The notes beneath the pieces are model-generated. The model was not told where the DNA came from and ran no database searches. It saw nothing but the letters and a program-made list of their open reading frames with translations. From assembly GCA_016875155.1 (NCBI GenBank), contig VGSD01000010.1, positions 1 to 14,774 on the forward strand: DNA of 14,774 bases. The letters are read 5' to 3'. The translations under genes and the position numbers were made by a program. Each line of letters opens with the position of its first letter. The first letter of the stretch is position 1. This DNA is from Deltaproteobacteria bacterium. Lineage in GTDB: Bacteria > Desulfobacterota > BSN033 > UBA1163. Of the stretch, positions 1 to 6,337 are shown piece after piece.

Positions 1-356
1 GGCAGAAGACCAATATCTTTAAGATCTCCGAACTGGGGCTCGTGGAGATGACCCGGAAACGGACGAGAGAGAATATCTCCAGGGTCCTCGGAGAACCATG
101 CCCCTATTGCGATGGTGCAGGTCATGTCAAATCGAAAGCCACGGTCTGTTATGATATTTTCCGTGAAATCGAAAGAACAGCTTCTGAACTGGGAGGCCAT
201 AGCATCATGGTCGAAGCCCACCCAGATGTGACAGACCTCCTCTACGAAGACGAAAGGGCGAGGGTCGAGGAATTAGAGAGAAAGTTGAAAAAGAAGATCG
301 TGATTAAGGCCAAGTCAGGCCTCCACCAGGAGCAGTATAATATTATCGAAGTTTAA
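1..356 (+). CDS. rng: Ribonuclease G/E family protein, C-terminal part (5' end outside window)
   Basis: The reading frame enters the window from the left (codons in phase with base 3) and ends at TAA 354-356, leaving about 117 residues. The family is an endoribonuclease that cuts single-stranded AU-rich RNA, matures rRNA and starts mRNA decay in the cytoplasm. Visible are the family block ISELGLVEMTRKR, encoded around bases 24-62, and CPYCDG, the CPxCxG zinc-link cysteine pair that holds RNase E/G oligomers together. The ending HQEQYNIIEV, soon after that region, fits RNase G rather than the long-tailed RNase E. A GTG at 42 lies inside the conserved block, so it is not the real start. The stop codon abuts a palindromic repeat. 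Family assignment is firm; RNase G versus a short RNase E is inferred from the short C-terminus. Confidence 0.93.
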   Translation, partial: QKTNIFKISELGLVEMTRKRTRENISRVLGEPCPYCDGAGHVKSKATVCYDIFREIERTASELGGHSIMVEAHPDVTDLLYEDERARVEELERKLKKKIVIKAKSGLHQEQYNIIEV

Positions 357-481
357 CAGGTTGCTGAAAAATGACCATCTGCTGCGTTTCCCTCATCCTT
401 CGTCGTTGCGGCGTACCGCTAAGTACGCCTCACTCCTCAGGATTTCGGGGGCATTGCATCTGGCCCTTTTTGAGCAACCTG
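357..481. repeat. 125-bp symmetric palindromic intergenic repeat (MITE- or REP-like)
   Basis: The element begins one base after the rng stop codon. Its ends are inverted repeats: CAGGTTGCT at 357-365 and AGCAACCTG at 473-481, continued by A5 and T5, giving 15 paired positions with one mismatch. Its exact middle is a 7-bp stem, GGCGTAC (410-416) and GTACGCC (423-429), with a 6-base loop. Parts of the flanks between these also pair imperfectly (CCATCTGC-like against GCATCTGG), so the whole unit could fold as one long hairpin or cruciform. There is no coding potential. I recall similar sequences as dispersed repeats in deltaproteobacterial genomes, but could not check copy number. It may act as the rng transcript end or mRNA stabiliser. 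Confidence 0.8.
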
Positions 482-548
482 TAAAGGCAACTTTTTAGGT
501 AACTAGTTAGGGCAAGGAGATAGTAGCTAATTTAGAGGTAATATAAAA

Positions 549-1658
549 ATGAACAAACTTTTTGAGACGAGCAGCATCAACAGCATGACATTGTCGAATC
601 GTTTTGTTCGATCGGCGACATGGGAGGGAATGGCTACTGCTGATGGAGCAGTTACCTCAAAATTGATTGAAACAATGACAGCCTTGGCTAAGGGTGAAGT
701 AGGGTTGATCATCAGCAGTCTTGCTCATGTGCGTCAGGATGGTCAAGCCGCTCCCTGGCAACTTGGTATTTATAAAGACGACCTCATACAGGGACTTCAG
801 GAGATGACAGCCGCTGTCCATGACAACAAGGGTAAAATCATCATCCAACTGGCCCATGGCGGACACCTTGCCCCTAAACAACTGACCGGAAAAACACCAC
901 TTGTTGTATCGAACTTTGAAGGACTGGCTTCTTCGCCCCGACAGGAACTGGCTCAACAGGGTATCGGAGAAATGGTCAGTGCTTTTGCCGAAGCTGCCCG
1001 GAGAGCGAAGGCAGCCGGTTTTGATGGGGTTCAAATCCACTCTGCTCATGGCTACTTGCTCAGCCAATTCCTTTCCCCTGCTTTTAATAGACGAAACGAT
1101 GGGTATGGAGGAGAAGCGGGCAATCGTGCGCGGATTCATCTCGAAATTTATCAAGCCATCCGAGAGGTGGTGGGCAAAGATTTTCCTATATTGATCAAAA
1201 TGAACAGCAGGGATTTCATTGAAAATGGTTTGAATCTGGAAGATTCCATTCAGGTTGCCAGACTGTTGGCAGATGCCGGCATCGATGCCATTGAATTGAG
1301 CGGAGGTTTTATTACAGGCGGCAAACTTTCTCCCAGCCGTTCAGGCATTGACTCAGAAGACAAAGAAGCCTATTTCCAGGAAGAGGCGCGTGCTGTGAAA
1401 AAAGAAGTCGGGATCCCTTTAATCCTGGTTGGTGGCATTCGATCTTTTGCAGTGGCGGAGAAACTCGTTGAGGACGGAATAGCCGATTATATTTCCATGT
1501 GCCGGCCTTTCATCAGAGAACCAGATCTGATCAATCGTTGGAAGAGGGGTGATTGGCGCCGTGCAGAATGCAAATCTGATAATCTCTGTTTCAAACCCGG
1601 AATGGACGGCGAGGGGATTTATTGCGTGGTCAAAAGCCGTGAGAAGAAAGGTAGTTAA
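549..1658 (+). CDS. NADH:flavin oxidoreductase / Old Yellow Enzyme family protein
   Basis: A 369-residue FMN-dependent TIM-barrel ene-reductase of the Old Yellow Enzyme family, which typically reduces activated C=C bonds with NAD(P)H in the cytoplasm; the substrate here is unknown. Motifs in order: NRFVRSATWEG near the N-terminus (17-27), QLAHGG (100-105), the substrate-binding HSAHGY with H164 and H167, then RRNDGYGG (181-188), and the FMN-phosphate loop VGGI (294-297) followed by SMCRPFIREPDL. The chain stops after the barrel, so the flavodoxin-like and Rossmann domains of 2,4-dienoyl-CoA reductase are absent. A C-terminal C341-x5-C347-x11-C359 pattern resembles the iron-sulfur segment of those larger enzymes but lacks one ligand in the usual spacing. 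The start is supported by AGAGG at 534-538. It stands alone, with the perfect palindrome TAACTAGTTA at 500-509 upstream; its role is unknown. Confidence 0.9.
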   Translation: MNKLFETSSINSMTLSNRFVRSATWEGMATADGAVTSKLIETMTALAKGEVGLIISSLAHVRQDGQAAPWQLGIYKDDLIQGLQEMTAAVHDNKGKIIIQLAHGGHLAPKQLTGKTPLVVSNFEGLASSPRQELAQQGIGEMVSAFAEAARRAKAAGFDGVQIHSAHGYLLSQFLSPAFNRRNDGYGGEAGNRARIHLEIYQAIREVVGKDFPILIKMNSRDFIENGLNLEDSIQVARLLADAGIDAIELSGGFITGGKLSPSRSGIDSEDKEAYFQEEARAVKKEVGIPLILVGGIRSFAVAEKLVEDGIADYISMCRPFIREPDLINRWKRGDWRRAECKSDNLCFKPGMDGEGIYCVVKSREKKGS

Positions 1659-1693
1659 TCAAGTATTAGTAGTCTCAAAATAGTAAAGATATT

Positions 1694-1782
1694 CATTGGC
1701 AAAATCCCTCCTCACCTCCCTTTTTCTAAGGGAGGAATTACCCCTCTTTTGCAAAGAGGGGTGAAGGGGAGATTTTCCAATG
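1694..1782. repeat. Palindromic double-hairpin intergenic repeat between convergent genes
   Basis: Outer inverted ends are CATTGGcAAAATC (1694-1706) and GATTTTCCAATG (1771-1782), identical apart from one extra C. Inside are two hairpins: an 8-bp stem CCTCCCTT/AAGGGAGG (1715-1735, 5-base loop) and a 10-bp stem ACCCCTCTTT/AAAGAGGGGT (1740-1762, 3-base loop). The two halves are imperfect reverse complements of each other, so the whole element is a nested palindrome. It lies between the flavin oxidoreductase stop and the convergent radical SAM stop, where it could serve as a bidirectional terminator. C/T-rich elements of this type are, from memory, dispersed in many bacterial genomes; this was not checked. 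Confidence 0.75.
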
Positions 1783-1788
1783 TTTGTA

Positions 1789-2850
1789 TCAATTCAACTC
1801 TGAGATCTTTAATAATCTTCGATCCATTGAAACTTCTCCCGCTTTCGTATGAAGCACAAGCGTACCCCTGTTGACCTCCTTGCTGCTGAAAACGAAAATG
1901 TCGCTGAGTTTGAAACAGCTTTTTAGCCTCAGGATATTTCCATTCTTCTGCCCCTGCAGATTGGATAGGTCCTTTGGATTGCAAAAGAAAACCGGTTTCA
2001 ATCCGTCCGGATGCTTCTGAAGCAAGATCTCTGCCATATCAAAAAAAATAGCCGAATCGACCAATTGATGAAGTGCAGGATGAAAAGGTCCGGCCAAGAG
2101 ATGTTCCTCTAACTCGTTGGTGGACTGAAGGCCGATCCGTGCAACCGGGAGGAAGGCTCTCTCAAGCCTGAGAATACCCTTTTTGAGCCAATACATTGTT
2201 TCATCCATCGTCAAAGGAGAATATTTTCCTGATTTCCAGAGTGCTTCAAGTGATGCACCTTTGAGCACCAGTGTAGGATGGATTCTAACAAAATCGGGTT
2301 TGAGGCCAATAATCTGATCAAGGGATTGTAAAAATTTACTGCAGGTATCACCCGGAAGTCCTATCATCAGGTGAACACCCACCTCATATCCTCGACGTTT
2401 CAATCGCAAGATAGCAGAAGCTGAATCTTCAGCAGTATGCCCCCTCTTCGATAGAAGCAGAACTTCGTCCATCATTGACTGGACTCCTACCTCAACCGTC
2501 TTAACCCCATATTCTTTGAGCATCACAAGTGTCTCTTCACTCAGAGCATCAGGTCGAGTGGAGAGGCGGATAGAGTTGATCTTGCCGGCAGCGATAAAAG
2601 GTTGTACTTCATTCAAATAGGATACCTGGACCCGTTGACTCATTGCCGTAAAACTTCCTCCGTAAAATGCAACTTGCCTCTTTCTTTCCTCTGCGTGAGA
2701 AGAGAAATGGTGAAGGGAGGCTTCAATGAATTCCCGGACCGATTGAGGAGATGGAACCTCTTTGACTGCTGTCTTCTGGTTACAGAAGAGACAACGCTCG
2801 CGGCAGCCCAGATGAGGAAGAAAAATAGGAATGATCCGTGGAGTCGTCAT
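1789..2850 (-). CDS. Elp3-like radical SAM protein
   Basis: A 353-residue radical S-adenosylmethionine enzyme of the Elp3-related group (COG1243-like). The cluster motif is C16-x3-C20-x2-C23 (LGCRERCLFCNQ), which binds a [4Fe-4S] cluster and SAM. Then come YGGSFTAM (63-70), the LSTRPDAL strand (96-103), VEVGVQSM (119-126), KRGHTAED (135-142) and IGLPGDT (163-169), all typical of Elp3-type barrels. No acetyltransferase domain follows, so this is not full-length Elp3, and its reaction is unknown. It is the last gene of the minus-strand cluster, with 7 bases between the rnc stop (2858-2860) and its ATG. An AGGA-type ribosome site overlaps the rnc stop. The gene ends close to a double-hairpin repeat that probably terminates the transcript. 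Relatives next to rnc are known in other bacteria, from memory. Confidence 0.88.
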   Translation of the reverse strand: MTTPRIIPIFLPHLGCRERCLFCNQKTAVKEVPSPQSVREFIEASLHHFSSHAEERKRQVAFYGGSFTAMSQRVQVSYLNEVQPFIAAGKINSIRLSTRPDALSEETLVMLKEYGVKTVEVGVQSMMDEVLLLSKRGHTAEDSASAILRLKRRGYEVGVHLMIGLPGDTCSKFLQSLDQIIGLKPDFVRIHPTLVLKGASLEALWKSGKYSPLTMDETMYWLKKGILRLERAFLPVARIGLQSTNELEEHLLAGPFHPALHQLVDSAIFFDMAEILLQKHPDGLKPVFFCNPKDLSNLQGQKNGNILRLKSCFKLSDIFVFSSKEVNRGTLVLHTKAGEVSMDRRLLKISELN

Positions 2851-2851
2851 T

Positions 2852-2893
2852 TAAATCCTAAACCATTTCGGATTTGGTGTTTTGGATTTCTAA
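2852..2893 (-). repeat. AT-rich repeat-like tract forming the 3' end of rnc
   Basis: Read on the minus strand, this tract contains GAAATCCAAAACACC followed by AAATCCGAAATGG and a TTTAGGATTTAA segment. The same short words (GAAATCCGAAACTCG, TTAGGATTTAGAG) occur in the spacer at 12687-12824. It encodes the last residues of RNase III after the dsRNA-binding domain, its stop codon and the ribosome-site region of the next gene. The similarity is by eye and the boundaries are approximate. Confidence 0.4.
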
Positions 2894-3586
2894 TCTTCCG
2901 AGGGCGTTTCGGGCGGCTTCCTGCTCGGCCTGTTTCTTGCTTTTTCCCCATCCTGTCCCCTTAATCTCTCCTCCGATCATTACCGAAGCCTGGAACTGTT
3001 TTTCGTGTTCGGGTCCTGACTCTTTCAGGACATGGTATTGGGGAGTGAGCCCATTGGCCTTCTGTGAAAATTTTTGAAGAAGGCTTTTGTAATCATTAGA
3101 GAGAACCATAAAGTTATCCGATCCCAGATAGGGTTCAAGATGACTCCGGACGATTTCCAGCGCCTGATCGAATCCGGAATCCATATAAATAGCTCCGATA
3201 ACCGCTTCATAGGCATTGGACAGAATGGAAGTTTTTTTCGCCCCACCATCCAGAATCTCACTCTTCCCAAAAAGGAGATATTGATCCAATCGAAGCTGTT
3301 TTGAAAAAAAAGCGAGAGAACTCCGTTTGACAAGATGAGCCCTCCACATGGAGAGGGTGCCTTCCTGGGCCTCTGGGAATTCTTTGAGAAGAAGGTGGCT
3401 GACGGCAAGATTGAGAACTGCATCCCCAAGGTATTCCAAGACCTCATTGGAAACTTTGTTCGCAGTATTGGTCTGGTGAACGAAGGATTTATGGGTGAGT
3501 GCCCGGTCGAGCCACATGATCTCTTTAAATTGATAACCCAACCGTTCTTCGAGCTCCTTTAAAAAGACCAACCTCTCGTCATCCAT
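2858..3586 (-). CDS. rnc: Ribonuclease III
   Basis: This double-strand-specific endoribonuclease processes rRNA precursors and structured mRNAs in the cytoplasm as a homodimer. The ATG at 3586 (242 residues) is chosen because GGAGGAT at 3591-3597 sits 4 bases ahead; an in-frame TTG at 3601 would add five residues and lie at or over that site. The signature NEVLEYLGDAVL (47-58) carries the catalytic E51 and D55, with E75 further on. The segment ILSNAYEAVIGAIYMD has Asn where E. coli has Asp114, while the following Glu is kept. A C-terminal dsRNA-binding domain ends near KQAEQEAARNALGRLE. The last ten residues or so (EIQNTKSEMV) lie beyond it and appear to be encoded by a repeat. Its start overlaps the mtaB stop by 8 bases, so coupled translation is likely. 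Confidence 0.96.
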   Translation of the reverse strand: MDDERLVFLKELEERLGYQFKEIMWLDRALTHKSFVHQTNTANKVSNEVLEYLGDAVLNLAVSHLLLKEFPEAQEGTLSMWRAHLVKRSSLAFFSKQLRLDQYLLFGKSEILDGGAKKTSILSNAYEAVIGAIYMDSGFDQALEIVRSHLEPYLGSDNFMVLSNDYKSLLQKFSQKANGLTPQYHVLKESGPEHEKQFQASVMIGGEIKGTGWGKSKKQAEQEAARNALGRLEIQNTKSEMV

Positions 3587-4904
3587 GAAAATCCTCCACA
3601 ACTCTGCCGATTACTTCACGATCGTTTGATTCCAAAATAAGGACATTCAGTTCCTGATTGTCCAGAGTTAGACCTTCCCCATCTGATAGGAGAACAGGAA
3701 TGTAATTTCTTGAAAGACCTCTCCATCTCCCCGATTTTTTTTCTCTTCGATCCTCGATTAACACATTTAACTCCTGATGGAGAAACCGAGAGTAGAAAGA
3801 GCGTCGTTTCTGCCGTCCCAGTTCTCTCATGACCTCTGCCCTCTGTCTGATCTCCCTCGCGTTTGCCTGTTGGTTCATCTGGGCTGCAGCCGTTCCCTTT
3901 CTTTTTGAAAAGGGAAAGACATGGAGATAGGAGATGGGAAGGGACTCGATCAATTGATAACTGTTTTCGAATTGCTCTTTCGTCTCTCCGGGAAATCCGA
4001 CGATGACATCTGCACCGATAGAGATTTCCGATATACACCGATGCAATTCCTGAATGAGGCCCTTGAGAAGGAAACGGTCATAATTTCTGTTCATCCTCTT
4101 CAGGACATCATCATCTCCGCTCTGGATGGGGATATGGAGGTGGGAACATATCTTTTTGGACTGCGATAGGATGGAGATGAGACCGGGAGAAAAATCGAGA
4201 GGTTCAATCGAACTGAGTCGAATCCGAGATGGTGTGTCCTCCATCTCGATTCGTTGGAGCAATTTTTCAAGGGAGAAAGGGGGTTGAAGATCCGACCCGT
4301 AGGAACCGATGTGAATGCCGGTAAGCACGACCTCTTTAAAGCCCCTCTCTTTCAGAATCCTGAGATGCTCTACGACTTTCTCCGGAGGGAGGCTTCTCGA
4401 AGGCCCTCTCGCTAAGGGGACGATGCAATAAGAGCATCGTCCATTGCATCCATCCTGAATCTTAAGAAAGGCCCGCGTGTGACGACGAAATGTGTGGACA
4501 GGGGTTTCTAAAAAGATCTTCTCTCTCTGAATGTCGCTTATCTGAATTGTTGGAAGCCTGCCTTTATCCATCAGTGGGAGAAGGTCAGGAATCTGACCCT
4601 TTTCTCTATTTCCGAGAAGATATCGAACTCCCTCCATTTCTGAAAATGTTTCAGGTGCCACTTGCGAATAACATCCGGTGACAATGATGAATGAACCCGG
4701 ATTCTTTCGGAGGGCTTTTCTGACCATCTGCCTCGAATCAAAGTCAGCCCGGTGAGTGACAGTGCAGGTATTGATGATGGTGATATCCGCCCCGTTTCCA
4801 AAGGGAACGAGGCGATAACCCCTTTTCGCCAGATCAGCCATCAGGGCTTCCGATTCAAACTGGTTCACTTTACATCCGAGCGTGGCAATGGAAACGGTCT
4901 TCAT
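3579..4904 (-). CDS. mtaB: tRNA t6A37 methylthiotransferase MtaB
   Basis: A 441-residue radical SAM methylthiotransferase that converts t6A to ms2t6A at position 37 of tRNAs reading ANN codons, helping decoding accuracy. The N-terminal UPF0004 domain has the three ligands of its second cluster: C11 (TLGCKVNQ), C47 (INTCTVT) and C78 (TGCYS). The radical SAM motif is C153-x3-C157-x2-C160 in QDGCNGRCSYCIVPLARG, a hallmark of this clade rather than MiaB or RimO. SSIEP, HLHIPIQSGDD and ADVIVGFPGE follow, then a C-terminal TRAM-like segment for RNA binding. Length is normal for MtaB. It starts 4 bases after the UPF0280 stop with only a weak GAGAAG ribosome site, suggesting translation coupled to the upstream gene. 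Confidence 0.95.
   Translation of the reverse strand: MKTVSIATLGCKVNQFESEALMADLAKRGYRLVPFGNGADITIINTCTVTHRADFDSRQMVRKALRKNPGSFIIVTGCYSQVAPETFSEMEGVRYLLGNREKGQIPDLLPLMDKGRLPTIQISDIQREKIFLETPVHTFRRHTRAFLKIQDGCNGRCSYCIVPLARGPSRSLPPEKVVEHLRILKERGFKEVVLTGIHIGSYGSDLQPPFSLEKLLQRIEMEDTPSRIRLSSIEPLDFSPGLISILSQSKKICSHLHIPIQSGDDDVLKRMNRNYDRFLLKGLIQELHRCISEISIGADVIVGFPGETKEQFENSYQLIESLPISYLHVFPFSKRKGTAAAQMNQQANAREIRQRAEVMRELGRQKRRSFYSRFLHQELNVLIEDRREKKSGRWRGLSRNYIPVLLSDGEGLTLDNQELNVLILESNDREVIGRVVEDFHG
3591..3597 (-). promoter_or_regulatory. Ribosome binding site of rnc
   Basis: GGAGGAT on the minus strand lies inside the end of mtaB, 4 bases before the ATG at 3586. It decides the rnc start in favour of that ATG over the upstream TTG at 3601, which overlaps the region. 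Confidence 0.75.
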
Positions 4905-4908
4905 CTTC

Positions 4909-5637
4909 TCAAAGCCTGATCAGTCTGATACCTCCCCAAACTCCCATCTTCTCTCCGATGATGATCAATACCCCCAATACCCCTTCGATCATCTGTCCCC
5001 TTTCCAGTCCCTGTTCAATGTCCTTCTTCTCCCGGATGGCATTTCCGACAGCCGTGGCCGCTGCATCTGCAAGGGCTGCGGATTTTGAGAGAATACAGAC
5101 CGCATCCGCTTTTCCAAAACTGAGGGAAGGACCAACTGTTCCCGAAGAGGTGCAGATGCCAATGGGGGAATCTGCGGGTTTGATAACGATCCCAACCTTC
5201 ATGCTGAGTGGAGAAGAACCTGCATAGATTCCAACAATTCGTTCCTTAGAGGTGGCAAGATAAATATCTCCACCATTTTCAATGATTATCTCGTCAGAGA
5301 ATCGGAGTAGATCCTCTGAAACCGACTGGGCCATGGCTCCGGCCACTGCTGCCATTGGACCAACCCTGGCCAGTCTGGATGTTCGAATCATTTCCTCTAT
5401 AATTTTTGGGACATGAGGGGCTTCCTCAATAGGGATAAGTCTTTTCTCAAAAGCAGGATTCATGGCGATATAAGTTTCCAGTTGGTTTCGGTATTTGAGA
5501 ACCGATTCCTTTGCCTCTACGGAAAGATCTCTCTTGGCCCGAATCAGGAGGTCGGTCTCCTTGATGATCACCTTGAATTGGACGAGGTCATCGGTTCTGA
5601 CAGCATTTCTGTAGGTTCGCTCTTGATATATGGCCAT
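4909..5637 (-). CDS. UPF0280 family protein
   Basis: A 242-residue protein of the uncharacterised UPF0280 family, which is thought to share the fold of the ApbE flavin transferase; no reaction is established to my knowledge. Recognisable blocks are the N-terminal YQERTYRNAV (4-13), RVGPMAAVAGAMAQ (91-104), IIENGGDIYL (118-127, resembling the GGD motif of ApbE proteins), and SSGTVGPSLSFGKADAV in the second half, followed by an Ala-rich helix LADAAATAVGNAI. There is no signal peptide. It is first in the minus-strand cluster with mtaB, rnc and the radical SAM gene. The ATG at 5637 matches the family N-terminus but has no clear Shine-Dalgarno site, and the predicted transcript start is only about 15 bases upstream. 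Confidence 0.9.
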   Translation of the reverse strand: MAIYQERTYRNAVRTDDLVQFKVIIKETDLLIRAKRDLSVEAKESVLKYRNQLETYIAMNPAFEKRLIPIEEAPHVPKIIEEMIRTSRLARVGPMAAVAGAMAQSVSEDLLRFSDEIIIENGGDIYLATSKERIVGIYAGSSPLSMKVGIVIKPADSPIGICTSSGTVGPSLSFGKADAVCILSKSAALADAAATAVGNAIREKKDIEQGLERGQMIEGVLGVLIIIGEKMGVWGGIRLIRL

Positions 5638-5658
5638 GTTAACTTAAAGGTTGTTTAT

Positions 5659-5688
5659 ATTATATGATTCAATAATGCCAAGTGTCAA
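5659..5688 (-). promoter_or_regulatory. Consensus sigma70 promoter of the UPF0280-mtaB-rnc-radical SAM cluster
   Basis: On the minus strand, TTGACA (5688-5683) and TATAAT (5664-5659) both match the consensus exactly, with an 18-base spacer. Transcription would start near 5652, leaving a leader of about 15 bases before the ATG at 5637. Position and orientation fit the four-gene cluster well. Confidence 0.8.
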
Positions 5689-5777
5689 TTTAACTGGATT
5701 TCTGAATAAAAAGCATAAATCTTTCGTCTAAATAGATAAAAAGGGGATTTAATGTTAAAATAAAAAGGAGAGAAAAA

Positions 5778-6098
5778 ATGAGAAGGTCAATACTTATTCT
5801 ATTGATTTTAATAACCTTTTTAATTATGACCGACATCGCCTCGGCAAGGGATAGACGTCCTTATTATCGCGGTCACTCTCGCCATTCAGGAATTTATATC
5901 GGTCCTCCTGTGATCAGAATTGCGCCCCCGGTCTATTATCGTCCATATTACCCTTCCTATCGGGCCTATCCACCTGATAATTATTACTATTCTGGATATG
6001 GTTATAGGGTCTGGGTTCCAGGCTACTGGGAGGAGAGATGGACCCCCTATGGATGGGAAAGGGTCTGGGTTCCTGGTTATTGGCGCTACGAGTATTAG
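5778..6098 (+). CDS. Small secreted Tyr/Pro-rich protein with WVPGYW repeats
   Basis: A 106-residue predicted exported protein. Residues 1-23 form a signal peptide: basic MRR, a hydrophobic run of Ile and Leu, then ASA with likely cleavage after A23. The mature part is rich in Tyr, Pro and Arg (PYY, PVYYRPYYPSY, NYYYSGYGY) and ends with two copies of RVWVPGYW (77-84 and 95-102), 18 residues apart. This resembles the short periplasmic or outer-surface proteins with WxPGxW-type repeats common in proteobacteria, whose role is poorly known. It has no cysteine, so it is not a lipoprotein. The ATG is supported by AAGGAG at 5765-5770. It is probably monocistronic, lying between the divergent UPF0280 cluster and the rpsL promoter. 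Function is unknown. Confidence 0.85.
   Translation: MRRSILILLILITFLIMTDIASARDRRPYYRGHSRHSGIYIGPPVIRIAPPVYYRPYYPSYRAYPPDNYYYSGYGYRVWVPGYWEERWTPYGWERVWVPGYWRYEY
6006..6083 (+). repeat. Two direct copies of the RVWVPGYW-coding unit, 54-bp period
   Basis: AGGGTCTGGGTTCC starts at 6006 and again at 6060. The 24-base copies (6006-6029 and 6060-6083) are identical except for synonymous changes in the Pro, Gly and Tyr codons, which indicates an internal duplication conserved at the protein level. Confidence 0.8.
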
Positions 6099-6128
6099 CA
6101 TTTAAAATGTATAATACTTAATAATAAC

Positions 6129-6159
6129 GGTGTATTACAGCTATACCCCGTCCCTTTTT
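6129..6159 (+). terminator. Possible weak intrinsic terminator
   Basis: GGTGTA (6129-6134) and TATACC (6142-6147) can pair as six RNA base pairs including one G-U, with a 7-base loop, followed by CCCGTCCC and five T at 6155-6159. It lies 30 bases after the secreted-protein stop codon. The stem is short and the T run is displaced, so this is tentative. Confidence 0.3.
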
Positions 6160-6190
6160 AACAAGTTCCCCTAATAAATTCCATCCTGAT

Positions 6191-6250
6191 TTTAAAAATA
6201 ATTAAAAAACCAAAAAAAATGTTGACAAACACATTTTTTTCAGATAATAT
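6191..6250 (+). promoter_or_regulatory. Strong promoter of the str-S10 ribosomal operon with A-rich upstream element
   Basis: TTGACA at 6222-6227 is followed, after 17 bases, by TAATAT at 6245-6250. The 30 bases before the -35 box (6191-6220) are almost all A and T with A tracts, like an UP element of ribosomal promoters. The start site would be near 6257, giving a leader of about 80 bases before rpsL. No comparably clear promoter was found further along the operon. Confidence 0.75.
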
Positions 6251-6337
6251 TATGAGGTTTTTTCGTCTTAAATTGTTGTTTAATCTTTTTGGTTTGTAAC
6301 TCGTTGAAATCATTAGTTCTGTTTAAAGAGGGGATAA

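Noticed and set aside
357..481. Possible structured non-coding RNA or CRISPR-like unit
   Set aside because: There is one palindromic copy with no regularly spaced repeats or spacers; a dispersed palindromic repeat explains it better.
657..1154. Minus-strand open frame of about 165 codons within the flavin reductase gene
   Set aside because: It is fully covered by a well-supported family member in the plus strand and shows no motifs or start signals.
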